Assembly (NCBI GenBank): GCA_016716435.1
Contig: JADJWI010000001.1
Location: 1 to 64,000, forward strand
From: Acidobacteriota bacterium
GTDB taxonomy: Bacteria; Acidobacteriota; Blastocatellia; Pyrinomonadales; Pyrinomonadaceae
Reading direction: 5' to 3'
DNA length: 64,000 nucleotides
The notes below the pieces were generated by a model. It made no database searches, was not told the DNA's origin, and worked only from the letters and a program-made list of their open reading frames with translations. The position numbers and the translations under genes are program-made. Below are positions 21,031-28,833 of this stretch, in pieces. The stretch's first letter is position 1. Every line of letters begins with the position of its first letter.

Positions 21031-21451
21031 GAGCAAACAGGCTCGGCAAGTGTCGGCCCGAGGGTACTACCAGGAAATTTGGCTGAAAGTCGGAAGGCCC
21101 GGGAAAAGGGCCGAACTCAAGGCGTTTAACCGAAAGGCTCGATGGCTGATAGCAACGGGCATAGCTTCTGAGCAGAGAGCGGCGAAGCGAATATCATCAG
21201 GAACAGCAGATTTGGGATCAGGGCGGTAGAAAGATTAGATTTTTCATATAGTTGCAGCTCGTTATTATCGGCAATTGGTGTAAAAATTAGATCGCGAAGT
21301 TTGACTCCCCGATCATCTACGGCGTTGAGCAGACCAGTCATCGGACGCGATGTCATGGCCGATGGCGAAGTCGAATGGACAACGACTGTCGGCGTGGAAT
21401 CGCCAAGTTTTTTTGGAACTATGCCGGCTTTTTGCTAAATGACGGGTTTTT
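21031..21451. other. Gene-free or decayed stretch
   Basis: No gene can be supported. A minus-strand frame near 21170-21260 reads like a signal peptide (LIPNLLFLMIFASPLSAQ) but leads nowhere. This may be leftover sequence of the same decayed region as the hydrolase remnant. Confidence 0.35.
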
Positions 21452-22101
21452 ATGGAGAGTATTGAACCAAAATTCATTCCGCTTGAATTTGAAGGGGTTG
21501 AGCCCGAAGAGCAGTTTGACCGTGGGCAGCGTTTTTTTGAATTGATCGCTCGGCGGCGAACGGTGCGCGAGTATTCGAATCGGGATGTGCCGATCGAACT
21601 GATCGAACGGGCTATCGCGACGGCGGGGGCGGCGCCTTCGGGGGCGAATTTACAGCCGTGGCGGTTCGTCGTAGTTCGTGACGCTGAGGTCAAGCGAAAG
21701 ATACGTGAAGCTGCGGATATCACAATCGAATGAGCGACAAATGGCTCCGTCGTCTGCCACCGCTCGGCACCGACGAACACAAACCGTTTCTCGAGATCGC
21801 ACCGTATCTGATTGTCGTATTTCGGATCACGACGATAGTGGAGGATGGCGAAAGCGAACCGACGTATTATTCGCAAGAATCAGTCGGGATCGCTGTCGGA
21901 CTATTGCTCGCCGCCCTTCACAATATGGGGCTCGCAACCCTCACACACACGCCTTCGCCAATGAAGTTTCTTCAGGAGATCCTCGAACGACCCAAGAACG
22001 AGGTTCCCTTCGCGTTAATACCGGTTGGCTGTCCCGCCGACAACGCAAAAGTCCCCGACATCCACCGAAAACCCCTCGACGAGATCATGCACGTGATCTA
22101 G
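21452..22101 (+). pseudogene. Nitroreductase-family protein, split
   Basis: FMN-dependent nitroreductase fold. The first part (94 codons) has the FMN-binding RRTVREYSNRDVP and AAPSGANLQPWRFVVV. The second part, in another frame, gives WLRRLPPLGTDEHKPFLEIAP, SVGIAVGLLLAALHNMGLATLTHTPSPM and a C-terminal ARKPLDEI-like end (RKPLDEIMHVI). At the join (21730) the usual link of about 10-12 residues (an acidic EEREFYERR-like piece) is missing, so there is a small deletion as well as the frame change. It most resembles the iodotyrosine-deiodinase-like subgroup. Whether a functional enzyme is made is doubtful. Confidence 0.65.
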
Positions 22102-22260
22102 CGTAGCGTCGTCGAAGAAGGCCGCGGTCGTTCCTGACGATCTTTGGAAGAACGTCACCGCATTCTTGGGACATTTCAGGCGTTTTCTAACCTTCCGCGG
22201 GTCGAAGCTCATTTTCGCAGTTTAGGTTCGTTCGCTCTTTTTACGCAATCCCACCAGCCC

Positions 22261-22289
22261 TTGACATCGTTAGGAGTCCTAACTACTAT
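22261..22289 (+). promoter_or_regulatory. Promoter with MarR-type operator in its spacer
   Basis: TTGACA (22261-22266) and TACTAT (22284-22289) are 17 bases apart. The spacer contains the perfect palindrome GTTAGGA-G-TCCTAAC (22269-22283). A MarR-type regulator is the last gene of the operon, so autorepression by occlusion is the simplest reading. Confidence 0.75.
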
Positions 22290-22332
22290 CAAGCTGACGA
22301 GTAAGCAATTCAATTAAAAGGGAGTAAAAAAT

Positions 22333-22566
22333 ATGAGTAAATCAATTTTCTATCATGCGGGATGTCCTGTTTGCGTTAGCGCGGAACACGACATCGTTAA
22401 TTTGGTTGGTGCGGACAAGGTGGAGATCGTTCATTTTGGAGAAGATATGTCGAGATTTGACGAAGCGGAAAAAGCCGGCGTGAAATCGGTTCCGGCTTTG
22501 GTTACGCCAGACGGGAATGTTCTTCACATCAATTTCGGTGCGTCTATGGCTGATGTCAAAGGCTAG
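22333..22566 (+). CDS. Small thioredoxin/glutaredoxin-like protein with CPVC motif
   Basis: A 77-residue protein with a redox motif CPVC at residues 11-14, then a short thioredoxin-like fold with VKSVPALVTPDGNVLHINFG, which contains the cis-Pro (SVP) typical of the fold. It is shorter than classic thioredoxin and close to glutaredoxin-like domains. It is the first gene of a three-gene operon with a DUF2024-type protein and a MarR regulator and has GGGAG 11 bases upstream. A role in thiol redox or peroxide response is inferred from the motif and the regulator. Base composition is visibly more A+T-rich than most of the window. Confidence 0.75.
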   Translation: MSKSIFYHAGCPVCVSAEHDIVNLVGADKVEIVHFGEDMSRFDEAEKAGVKSVPALVTPDGNVLHINFGASMADVKG

Positions 22567-22572
22567 TGAGTT

Positions 22573-22612
22573 CGCCCTATTGAGTTACGGCATTGAGCAA
22601 CTCAATAGGGCG
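22573..22612 (+). terminator. Intercistronic hairpin
   Basis: A perfect 14-base inverted repeat CGCCCTATTGAGTT / AACTCAATAGGGCG with a 12-base loop sits between the first two genes of the operon and is followed by TTCGATTT. It could be a partial terminator or a processing/stability hairpin that raises expression of the first gene over the next two. Confidence 0.65.
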
Positions 22613-22638
22613 TTCGATTTCTAAGGAACTGGAAAATT

Positions 22639-22902
22639 ATGCAAGCAGCAGTTTGGGATACGTACGTTACAAAAAAAGACGGAAGCATTATGCACTTCGA
22701 CATTATTGCTCCGGCGGAAATAAAGGACAGCAGCGTGATCTATAATTACGGCCTGGAATATTTGAAAGAGAAAGGTCAGGACAATCAGCCGTTAACCGCC
22801 AGCGAATGCAATTTTTGCCACGTTGAAACCGTCCGACCGCAATGGGCGGAAGCAATCGAACAAAAAGGTTATTTTATTCTTGAGATGGAAAATTGTAACT
22901 AA
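22639..22902 (+). CDS. DUF2024-family protein
   Basis: An 87-residue protein resembling the uncharacterised DUF2024 family. It starts MQAAVWDTYVTKKDG and contains ECNFCHVETVRP, a C-x-x-C-H segment that could bind metal or take part in thiol chemistry. AAGGA precedes the start. The stop codon shares one base with the ATG of the MarR gene (TAATG), so the two are translationally coupled. No function is known for the family. Its place between a thioredoxin-like protein and a Cys-rich MarR regulator suggests a thiol or oxidant link. Confidence 0.75.
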   Translation: MQAAVWDTYVTKKDGSIMHFDIIAPAEIKDSSVIYNYGLEYLKEKGQDNQPLTASECNFCHVETVRPQWAEAIEQKGYFILEMENCN

Positions 22903-23519
22903 TGAAAAGCTCGCCGTTTGATCTCAGCAATCAAAGTAAAAGCGTTGAAGGTAAAATTGTCGCTTCATTGGAAAGAGTGTCGCAGGCGTTTCGGGTTTTG
23001 CTCTGGAACCAAAGCAAAGAGTTTTCGCTCAGTCCGATCCAGGTTCAAGTGCTGATCTTCTTGCTCCATCATTCGAGCGAAAAACGAAAGGTCAGTTATT
23101 TAGCCGATGAGTTCAATATGACCAAAGCGACCATCAGCGATTGCGTTAAAACGCTCGAACAAAAACAACTTATCGCAAAAGAATACGAACCGCACGACAC
23201 CCGAAGCTACATTATCCAACTAACCGAAAGCGGCGAGGGAATCGCCAAAAAAACCTCGTTTTTCGCCGATCAGATACAAATTCCGATTGATAAATTACCT
23301 GCGTCCGCCAAAGAAATTTTGCTCTCAGGCTTGATGGACATCATCCGTCATCTGAATCAAACCGGAATCATCACCATCCAAAGAATGTGTTCAACCTGCC
23401 AATTTTACAATTCAGACAACGGACATTTCTGCCGGCTTCTCAATCAAAAACTCGCGGAAGCAGAACTGAGGACTGACTGTGAAGAACATATTCCACCGGT
23501 TAAAGCACAAACACCATAA
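22902..23519 (+). CDS. MarR-family regulator with Cys-rich C-terminus
   Basis: A 205-residue winged-helix regulator. The wHTH lies at about residues 45-110 (VSYLADEFNMTKATISDCVKTLEQKQLI, wing HDTRSYIIQLTESG). After the usual dimerisation helix it has an unusual extension with CSTCQFY, FCRLL and a final DCEEH: four cysteines (about C163, C166, C176 and C192) in a pattern that could hold an Fe-S cluster or zinc. It closes the operon and probably binds the palindrome in the promoter. The cysteines suggest redox or metal sensing; this is inference. Confidence 0.85.
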   Translation: MKSSPFDLSNQSKSVEGKIVASLERVSQAFRVLLWNQSKEFSLSPIQVQVLIFLLHHSSEKRKVSYLADEFNMTKATISDCVKTLEQKQLIAKEYEPHDTRSYIIQLTESGEGIAKKTSFFADQIQIPIDKLPASAKEILLSGLMDIIRHLNQTGIITIQRMCSTCQFYNSDNGHFCRLLNQKLAEAELRTDCEEHIPPVKAQTP

Positions 23520-23645
23520 CCTCAAAATACTCGCCTTGCGGTTGGATCCGAAGCAACAAGACCCGCAGTCTCGTTCAGTGATCGTGATACTTCCTGTACA
23601 TCAAGGCTCAAAACAGAGGCAGGGTTTATCGGCCAACCTTAATTA

Positions 23646-25100
23646 TCAGAACGAATACGCCGCCCCGAGATTTACGTGATTTGCGTGCTGCACCCCGCTG
23701 AATAGATAAGTCGTGTAGAAGCGACGAAGCTCAAGGCCGATCGAAAATTGTGGAGTCCACTTAAAGATCGCCTCGCCGGCAAATGCCAGATTACGAGTAC
23801 GCCAGTCGCGACGTGTGACGCTTGTCAGGTCTCGATTCTCAGGGTCATCAATTCCGATCGTTCCATAAAAAGTCAATCGATCGTTCAGTGTCGGCGGAGT
23901 CAAACCGACCTGAGCCCATCCGCCTCGGGTCCTGATCGCACGAACACCACCGGCCGTCGATGCGACGCCTTGGCTATAGGCAAAATCATTGTTGTAACTT
24001 TGAAAGACACCGGCCTGAAAGCCGCCGAGGTTTTTGCCAAAAAACGCTTCCCCGGAGACACCGATTCGTTTTGCAAGCGGAAAATTCCAGTCGGCGGCAA
24101 GACCGTATGTGTCGATGTCATTTCTTACATTGGCCGCACCCGTAAATACGCGCGATCGCCCGTAGTGTCCCGATAGGGCTATGGCTCCTGACTTTTTGCT
24201 GCCAAGCCAATTTTTCCCGCTAAACGCGATCCTGCTTTGTAGAAATGGAACACGCGATGCCGCGCCCGTCGTCGGCTGGATAAAGAACGCGGCGTTTGTC
24301 GCAAAGTCGCCAGTCTGCGGCGCAAGCACGGCTCCTTGCCAGGTTATGTTCGGCGTGATCTTTCTTTCGATCTTGATTTGAGGCAGCCGCGCCCAATTGT
24401 TTCCCGCTCCGGCCATTTGCGGTATTGCCGCGGCGGCGAGAGAGGTCGGATTAACGGGAGCAAAGACCATCCAGTCCTGTCCGACCGTTACTGATGTCTT
24501 CTCCCAGTCGAGCCTTGCGTTTGCGAGTCGCAACCTAACAACGCCAAAGTTCTCGCCGATCCCGACCGATGGAAAACCGCCGAAGAAATCGGCTTCGAGA
24601 ATCGCCGAGAGCCGTGCGTTTCCAACCTTAGCCCCCTCGACCTTCGCCCCCAAGCGAGTTTGCCTGACGCTTGCACTTACATTTCCGCTGCCCGTTGGCG
24701 TGGCAAACAGCGGAACGTCCGCATTATTAGTTCCGCCACTGTTGCCAAACGCATTGAAGTAGATAGTCCCGTATGGGGTGATGCGCGCGGATCCGACATC
24801 GACACCCAGATCTTTTTTCGCTTGAGGAGCTTGTTTTACATCTGTTTTCGCAACATCCGCTGGCTTAATATCAGGCTTTGCCGGCGGATCGGCTGGCTTA
24901 TCTGCCGCGTTCTTCCCGAGCATCGCTTTCAGCTCAGCCATTTCGCGACGCATTGTTTCGACCTCACTTTCCAGGTGCTTTACACGAGCACTCATCTCAT
25001 CTGCCGACGGTGTGCCACTGGGCGTCTGGGCAACGACTGTAAGGCTGAGAATGGACGGTATTGCTGCTATAAGTATGAACTTTAAGAACTTGATATACAT
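23646..25100 (-). CDS. DcaP-like outer membrane porin
   Basis: A 484-residue outer membrane protein. The signal peptide (about residues 1-24, ending VVAQ) is followed by a coiled coil (about 33-62: SARVKHLESEVETMRREMAEL), a Pro/Ala/Lys-rich linker, and a beta-barrel with alternating strands that ends in AAYSF with the C-terminal Phe needed for barrel assembly. The layout fits DcaP-like or phosphate-selective-type porins. The start has AGAGG upstream. It is divergent from moaA, and the shared upstream region has an ATGA-N6-TCAT motif. In this locus it might pass nitrate or nitrite, but no substrate can be read from the sequence. Confidence 0.75.
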   Translation of the reverse strand: MYIKFLKFILIAAIPSILSLTVVAQTPSGTPSADEMSARVKHLESEVETMRREMAELKAMLGKNAADKPADPPAKPDIKPADVAKTDVKQAPQAKKDLGVDVGSARITPYGTIYFNAFGNSGGTNNADVPLFATPTGSGNVSASVRQTRLGAKVEGAKVGNARLSAILEADFFGGFPSVGIGENFGVVRLRLANARLDWEKTSVTVGQDWMVFAPVNPTSLAAAAIPQMAGAGNNWARLPQIKIERKITPNITWQGAVLAPQTGDFATNAAFFIQPTTGAASRVPFLQSRIAFSGKNWLGSKKSGAIALSGHYGRSRVFTGAANVRNDIDTYGLAADWNFPLAKRIGVSGEAFFGKNLGGFQAGVFQSYNNDFAYSQGVASTAGGVRAIRTRGGWAQVGLTPPTLNDRLTFYGTIGIDDPENRDLTSVTRRDWRTRNLAFAGEAIFKWTPQFSIGLELRRFYTTYLFSGVQHANHVNLGAAYSF

Positions 25101-25192
25101 ATGAATACCTCTACTGGATCAACTCGGTCGCTCACAATTTTTCCGCGTGTAGTACCACCAATTGAATATATCGTTCACCCGATTGCGGCAGT

Positions 25193-25206
25193 ATGACGCA
25201 GATCAT
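25193..25206. promoter_or_regulatory. Putative Crp/Fnr-type site (porin / moaA)
   Basis: ATGACGCAGATCAT matches ATGA-N6-TCAT. It lies 93 bases before the porin start and 148 before moaA, so it could act on either. It shares its core TGA-N6-TCA with sites before four other units in the locus. Confidence 0.5.
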
Positions 25207-25353
25207 GTTTTCTCGCCGTGCAGAGTGAGACTTTTAATGTTGTCGAGCGAGACCGAAATAGAACTTCGGCCAAGGAGATTGGCAAACGGCACCGCAAGTA
25301 GAGTCAAGACCGTAAGTAGTCTCATACTAAGAACAGCGGCGGAAGAACAAGAA

Positions 25354-26346
25354 ATGTTGTTTGATTCCTTCAATCGAAAAATCAAGGACCTGCGCGTATC
25401 AGTAACGGATCGCTGTAATTTTCGATGTTTCTATTGCGATCCTGATCCGGCCCCTTGCACCTCAAATGATCCGGATCTTCTGACCTTCGACGAGATACAC
25501 TCTATCTGCGAGGTGTTCGTCTCCTTGGGTATTGAAAAGATACGACTGACCGGCGGCGAACCAATGGCCAGGAAAGGCCTTGGAGTACTTATAGCTCAAC
25601 TTGCATGCCTTAAACCCCTTGGACTTCAAGAACTCGCGATGATCACGAACGGCAGTAGCTTCGCAAATAAAGCTGCCCAGCTACGATCAAGTGGTCTAAA
25701 CCGGATAACCTTCTCGCTGGACAGTCTGAAACCAGGCACTTTTCGCTCAATTACGGGCTCCGACAAACTCTCTGACGTGCTCGACTCGATCGAGGCCGCA
25801 CGATCTGTCGGTTATCCTAATATAAAGGTCAACGCTGTTATCATCCGGGGCCGAAACGACGATGAGATCGTCGACCTTGCTCGATTTGCAAGAAGAAACA
25901 GTTTAACCGTCAGATTCATCGAATTCATGCCCCTCGATAGCGGGCATATGTGGGATCGAAAACATCTCGTCTCGGCTGCCGAGATCCGGGAAAAAATAAA
26001 TTCGGCTTTTCCAATAATCCTTATAAACCAGTCCCGCAGAGGTGAGACATCGTGGAGGTATCGCTTTGCTGACGGCACAAGCGGCGAGATCGGCCTGATC
26101 GCTCCGGTGACGAATGCCTTCTGCGGCGACTGTTCGCGAATTCGCCTGACGGCCGATGGGCATATCAGAACGTGTCTTTTCTCTACTGAAGAATATGATG
26201 TACGACGTTTGCTAAGAAGCGGAGGATCGCGAACCGAAGTCGCCGACCTTATTCATTTTGCTGTCGCAAGAAAAACATCCGGCCATACCATTGGTTCCCC
26301 TACATTCGAGTATTCCTCGCGGTCGATGAGTTCGATCGGCGGCTAA
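25354..26346 (+). CDS. moaA: GTP 3',8-cyclase MoaA
   Basis: A radical SAM enzyme that opens the molybdenum cofactor pathway by converting GTP to 3',8-cyclo-GTP. The first cluster motif CNFRCFYC (about residues 19-26) binds the SAM [4Fe-4S] cluster. TGGEPMARKG is the SAM-binding GGE region. The second cluster motif is CGDCSRIRLTADGHIRTC, and the protein ends SMSSIGG with the conserved terminal Gly-Gly. I chose the ATG at 25354 because MLFDSFNRKIKDLRVSVTDRC matches the usual N-terminus and GGAAG lies nine bases upstream. The enzyme serves the two molybdoenzymes of the locus; MobA is at the other end. Confidence 0.93.
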   Translation: MLFDSFNRKIKDLRVSVTDRCNFRCFYCDPDPAPCTSNDPDLLTFDEIHSICEVFVSLGIEKIRLTGGEPMARKGLGVLIAQLACLKPLGLQELAMITNGSSFANKAAQLRSSGLNRITFSLDSLKPGTFRSITGSDKLSDVLDSIEAARSVGYPNIKVNAVIIRGRNDDEIVDLARFARRNSLTVRFIEFMPLDSGHMWDRKHLVSAAEIREKINSAFPIILINQSRRGETSWRYRFADGTSGEIGLIAPVTNAFCGDCSRIRLTADGHIRTCLFSTEEYDVRRLLRSGGSRTEVADLIHFAVARKTSGHTIGSPTFEYSSRSMSSIGG

Positions 26347-26359
26347 AAATATTGCTCAG

Positions 26360-26379
26360 AATATGACTTAAGTCATATT
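26360..26379. promoter_or_regulatory. Perfect 20-base palindrome, putative Crp/Fnr site
   Basis: AATATGACTT/AAGTCATATT is a perfect palindrome centred 71 bases before the start of the GltD-like gene. Its core ATGA-N6-TCAT (26363-26376) matches the other sites in the locus. It is the best candidate control site for the whole module A operon. Confidence 0.75.
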
Positions 26380-26440
26380 TTGGCAACCGCAACCCGCATA
26401 GCATTCCAGCAGTTTCAAACATTATGTGACAAGGAAAACT

Positions 26441-28354
26441 ATGATGCGGCTAAATGTTCACGTCCCGGACGCGAACTACCATCAAAACCTGATCTCGTGC
26501 CAAGTGGCGTGCCCGGTACACACGGACGCACGCGGGTATGTTCGGGCCATCGCGGATGGACGGTTTGAAGAAGCATATCTAATAGCGCGCGGCCCCAATC
26601 CGTTTGCCTCGATCTGCGGTCGCATCTGCGGAGCCCCTTGCGAGATCGCCTGCCGCCGCGGAAAGATCCCCAAAGTAAATGACGACGGCATGTTCGTCGG
26701 CCAAGACCGACCGATCGCAATTCGAGCGCTCAAGCGATTTGCTTGCGATCAGTTCGGGCCGGAGGCGAGGCCGACGAGCGAGGTGTTGGACTCGATCAGG
26801 AACTTTACACCGCCCGTCGCCGGAGATGCCGAGGAAATGGCGGCGCTCTTGAGATCCGCGACTGCGACTTCGATCGAAAAAGGCGATGGCGAAAAGATCG
26901 CGATCATCGGAGCCGGCCCCGCCGGCCTATCGGCCGCTCACGACCTGGCTTTGATGGGATTCAAGCCCGTCGTATTTGAGATCGAGCCTGTCGCAGCGGG
27001 AATGCTCGCGGTCGGCGTACCGGCATATCGACTGCCCCGTGAACTGATCGAAAAAGAAGTCGCCGTTATCGAGGCTCTCGGTGTTGAGATCCGTTGCGGG
27101 GTAAAAGTCGGTGAAGATATTACTTTTGCCGAGCTCCGCGAGGATTTTGCGGCGGTGATCATCGCGGTCGGTGCCAAATCATCACGCGGCCTCGGTTTGA
27201 CCGGCGAGGATGGCCCGGGCGTTATTGGAGGCGTCGATCTGCTCCGGGCGGTCTCTCTCGGCGAAGACCTAGATATGGGCAGTGAGATCGTCGTCATTGG
27301 CGGCGGAAATGTCGCTTATGACGTCGCGAGGTCGGTCGTCCGTCAGATCGCTTTTGATACCGCTCGGACAGCCGCACGGCTTTCCGAAACGGCAAACGTT
27401 CACCTGATCTCGCTTGAAGGTGCGGAAGAAATGCCTGCGGACACGATCGAGATCGTTGAGGGCGACGAAGAAGGTATCAAGCGCAGCAATGGCTGGGGAC
27501 CGACGGAGGTAGTTCGCGACGAAAAAGGCAGAGTCACCGGCGTCGCGTTTCGCAGATGCTTGCGGGTCTACGACGAAGATCGAAAATTCTCACCGCTCTA
27601 CGATGATGATGAAAAGAAATTAATTCCCTGCGACACCGTCCTTCTCGCTGTTGGCCAAGCACCAGCCCTTTCATTTTTGGAGGACGGCGGACAGGACGTT
27701 GAGCGAATGCGAGGCGACTGGCTCAAGGTTGACCCCATCACGCTGCAGACCACTGCAAAGGGCGTCTTTGTCGCCGGTGATCTCGCTCACGGAACGCGTT
27801 TGCTGATCGACGCCGTCGCGTCCGGCAAGGCAGCAGCGCGTTCCGTTTATCAATACCTGACCGGTAATGCGCTCGAGCATGAATTGGTCAAAACACATGT
27901 CGTTCTTGACCGATACCGTCGTGAACGCGGCTTCGAATCGATCCGCCGCGTTGAGGTGCCCACGATCGAACCGGCCGAGCGGCTCAAGCATCCCGAAAAC
28001 GTCGTTGAGATCGGCTACAGCCGTGAAGAGGCCATGCGCGAGGCGTCACGCTGCCTTGATTGTGGAGTAACGCCGGTGTTTGATGGCAGCCGATGCGTAC
28101 TGTGTGGTGGCTGCGCGGACGTTTGCCCAACCGAATGTTTGAAGCTGATCTCGCTCGATAGGCTTGAGTTCGATACCGAGGTCGACTCGATGACAGGTGC
28201 CTCACTTGGAGAGGACGCAGATCTGACTGAGAACTCGGCGATCCTGAAAGACGAGGACCGCTGTATTCGCTGTGCTCTCTGCGCGATCCGCTGCCCGGTC
28301 GATGCCATCTCGATGGAACGAGTCACATTTTCAACAAATTGGAGTTCTTTATGA
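26441..28354 (+). CDS. GltD-like FAD/NAD(P) oxidoreductase with extra Fe-S domains
   Basis: A protein of about 637 residues related to the small subunit of glutamate synthase. The N-terminal Fe-S domain has CQVACPVH and ICGRICGAPCEIACRRG. The FAD Rossmann motif is GAGPAGLSAAHDLA, the NAD(P) motif IGGGNVAYDVA, and VFVAGDLAHGTR the second FAD contact. The C-terminus adds CLDCG and two ferredoxin-type motifs, CVLCGGCADVCP and CIRCALCAIRCP. It probably passes electrons between NAD(P)H and the Rieske/cytochrome b proteins next door. The ATG at 26441 has AAGGA upstream; its stop overlaps the Rieske start (ATGA). The direction of electron flow is not known. Confidence 0.85.
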   Translation: MMRLNVHVPDANYHQNLISCQVACPVHTDARGYVRAIADGRFEEAYLIARGPNPFASICGRICGAPCEIACRRGKIPKVNDDGMFVGQDRPIAIRALKRFACDQFGPEARPTSEVLDSIRNFTPPVAGDAEEMAALLRSATATSIEKGDGEKIAIIGAGPAGLSAAHDLALMGFKPVVFEIEPVAAGMLAVGVPAYRLPRELIEKEVAVIEALGVEIRCGVKVGEDITFAELREDFAAVIIAVGAKSSRGLGLTGEDGPGVIGGVDLLRAVSLGEDLDMGSEIVVIGGGNVAYDVARSVVRQIAFDTARTAARLSETANVHLISLEGAEEMPADTIEIVEGDEEGIKRSNGWGPTEVVRDEKGRVTGVAFRRCLRVYDEDRKFSPLYDDDEKKLIPCDTVLLAVGQAPALSFLEDGGQDVERMRGDWLKVDPITLQTTAKGVFVAGDLAHGTRLLIDAVASGKAAARSVYQYLTGNALEHELVKTHVVLDRYRRERGFESIRRVEVPTIEPAERLKHPENVVEIGYSREEAMREASRCLDCGVTPVFDGSRCVLCGGCADVCPTECLKLISLDRLEFDTEVDSMTGASLGEDADLTENSAILKDEDRCIRCALCAIRCPVDAISMERVTFSTNWSSL

Positions 28355-28830
28355 CGACACATCCGAGTGAAAAGAAATCACGTTTTGATCCGGAACCGAT
28401 GCCGCGGAGGGATTTTCTGGGGCTCGCCGCTCTGGGTTCGATGGCGGCGGCATTTGCACTCTCGATCTTCGGAATGCTGAAACTTCCAAAGGCAGCCGTG
28501 TCGGCTTCTCCAGCAAAGAAATTTAATGTGGCGTTACCGGACACCCATCCGGAGGGCGAAGCGTTCGTACCGCCGGGGCGAAACGTTGCGGTCTTTCGCG
28601 ATGCTGATGGCGTATTTGCTATCTCGACCGTTTGCACGCATTTGGGATGCATCGTTAAGACGAGCGCCGCCGGGTTTGACTGTCCCTGCCACGGGTCGGG
28701 CTTTCAGAAAGATGGAACTGTAAGAAAAGGGCCTGCTCCGACACCGCTACCTTGGCTTAAGGTCTCAAAAAACGGAGCTCTTCTTACGATCGACGAGGAA
28801 GCAACTGTAAAAACTGGAACAAAGGTGTAG
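28351..28830 (+). CDS. Rieske iron-sulfur protein of a bc-type complex
   Basis: A 159-residue Rieske protein with one N-terminal anchor helix (about residues 25-42) preceded by a Tat-like PRRDFLGLAAL. The [2Fe-2S] ligands are in CTHLGC and CPCHGSGF (two Cys and two His). It starts by a four-base overlap with the GltD-like gene and is followed four bases after its stop by cytochrome b, so the three are one operon. Function: quinol oxidation with the adjacent cytochrome b, with electrons delivered on the periplasmic side to the multiheme cytochrome. Confidence 0.92.
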   Translation: MTTHPSEKKSRFDPEPMPRRDFLGLAALGSMAAAFALSIFGMLKLPKAAVSASPAKKFNVALPDTHPEGEAFVPPGRNVAVFRDADGVFAISTVCTHLGCIVKTSAAGFDCPCHGSGFQKDGTVRKGPAPTPLPWLKVSKNGALLTIDEEATVKTGTKV

Positions 28831-28833
28831 ACC

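Noticed and set aside
21017..21229. Plus-strand 70-codon frame
   Set aside because: It lies in a decayed stretch, has an unusual composition and no signal for translation.
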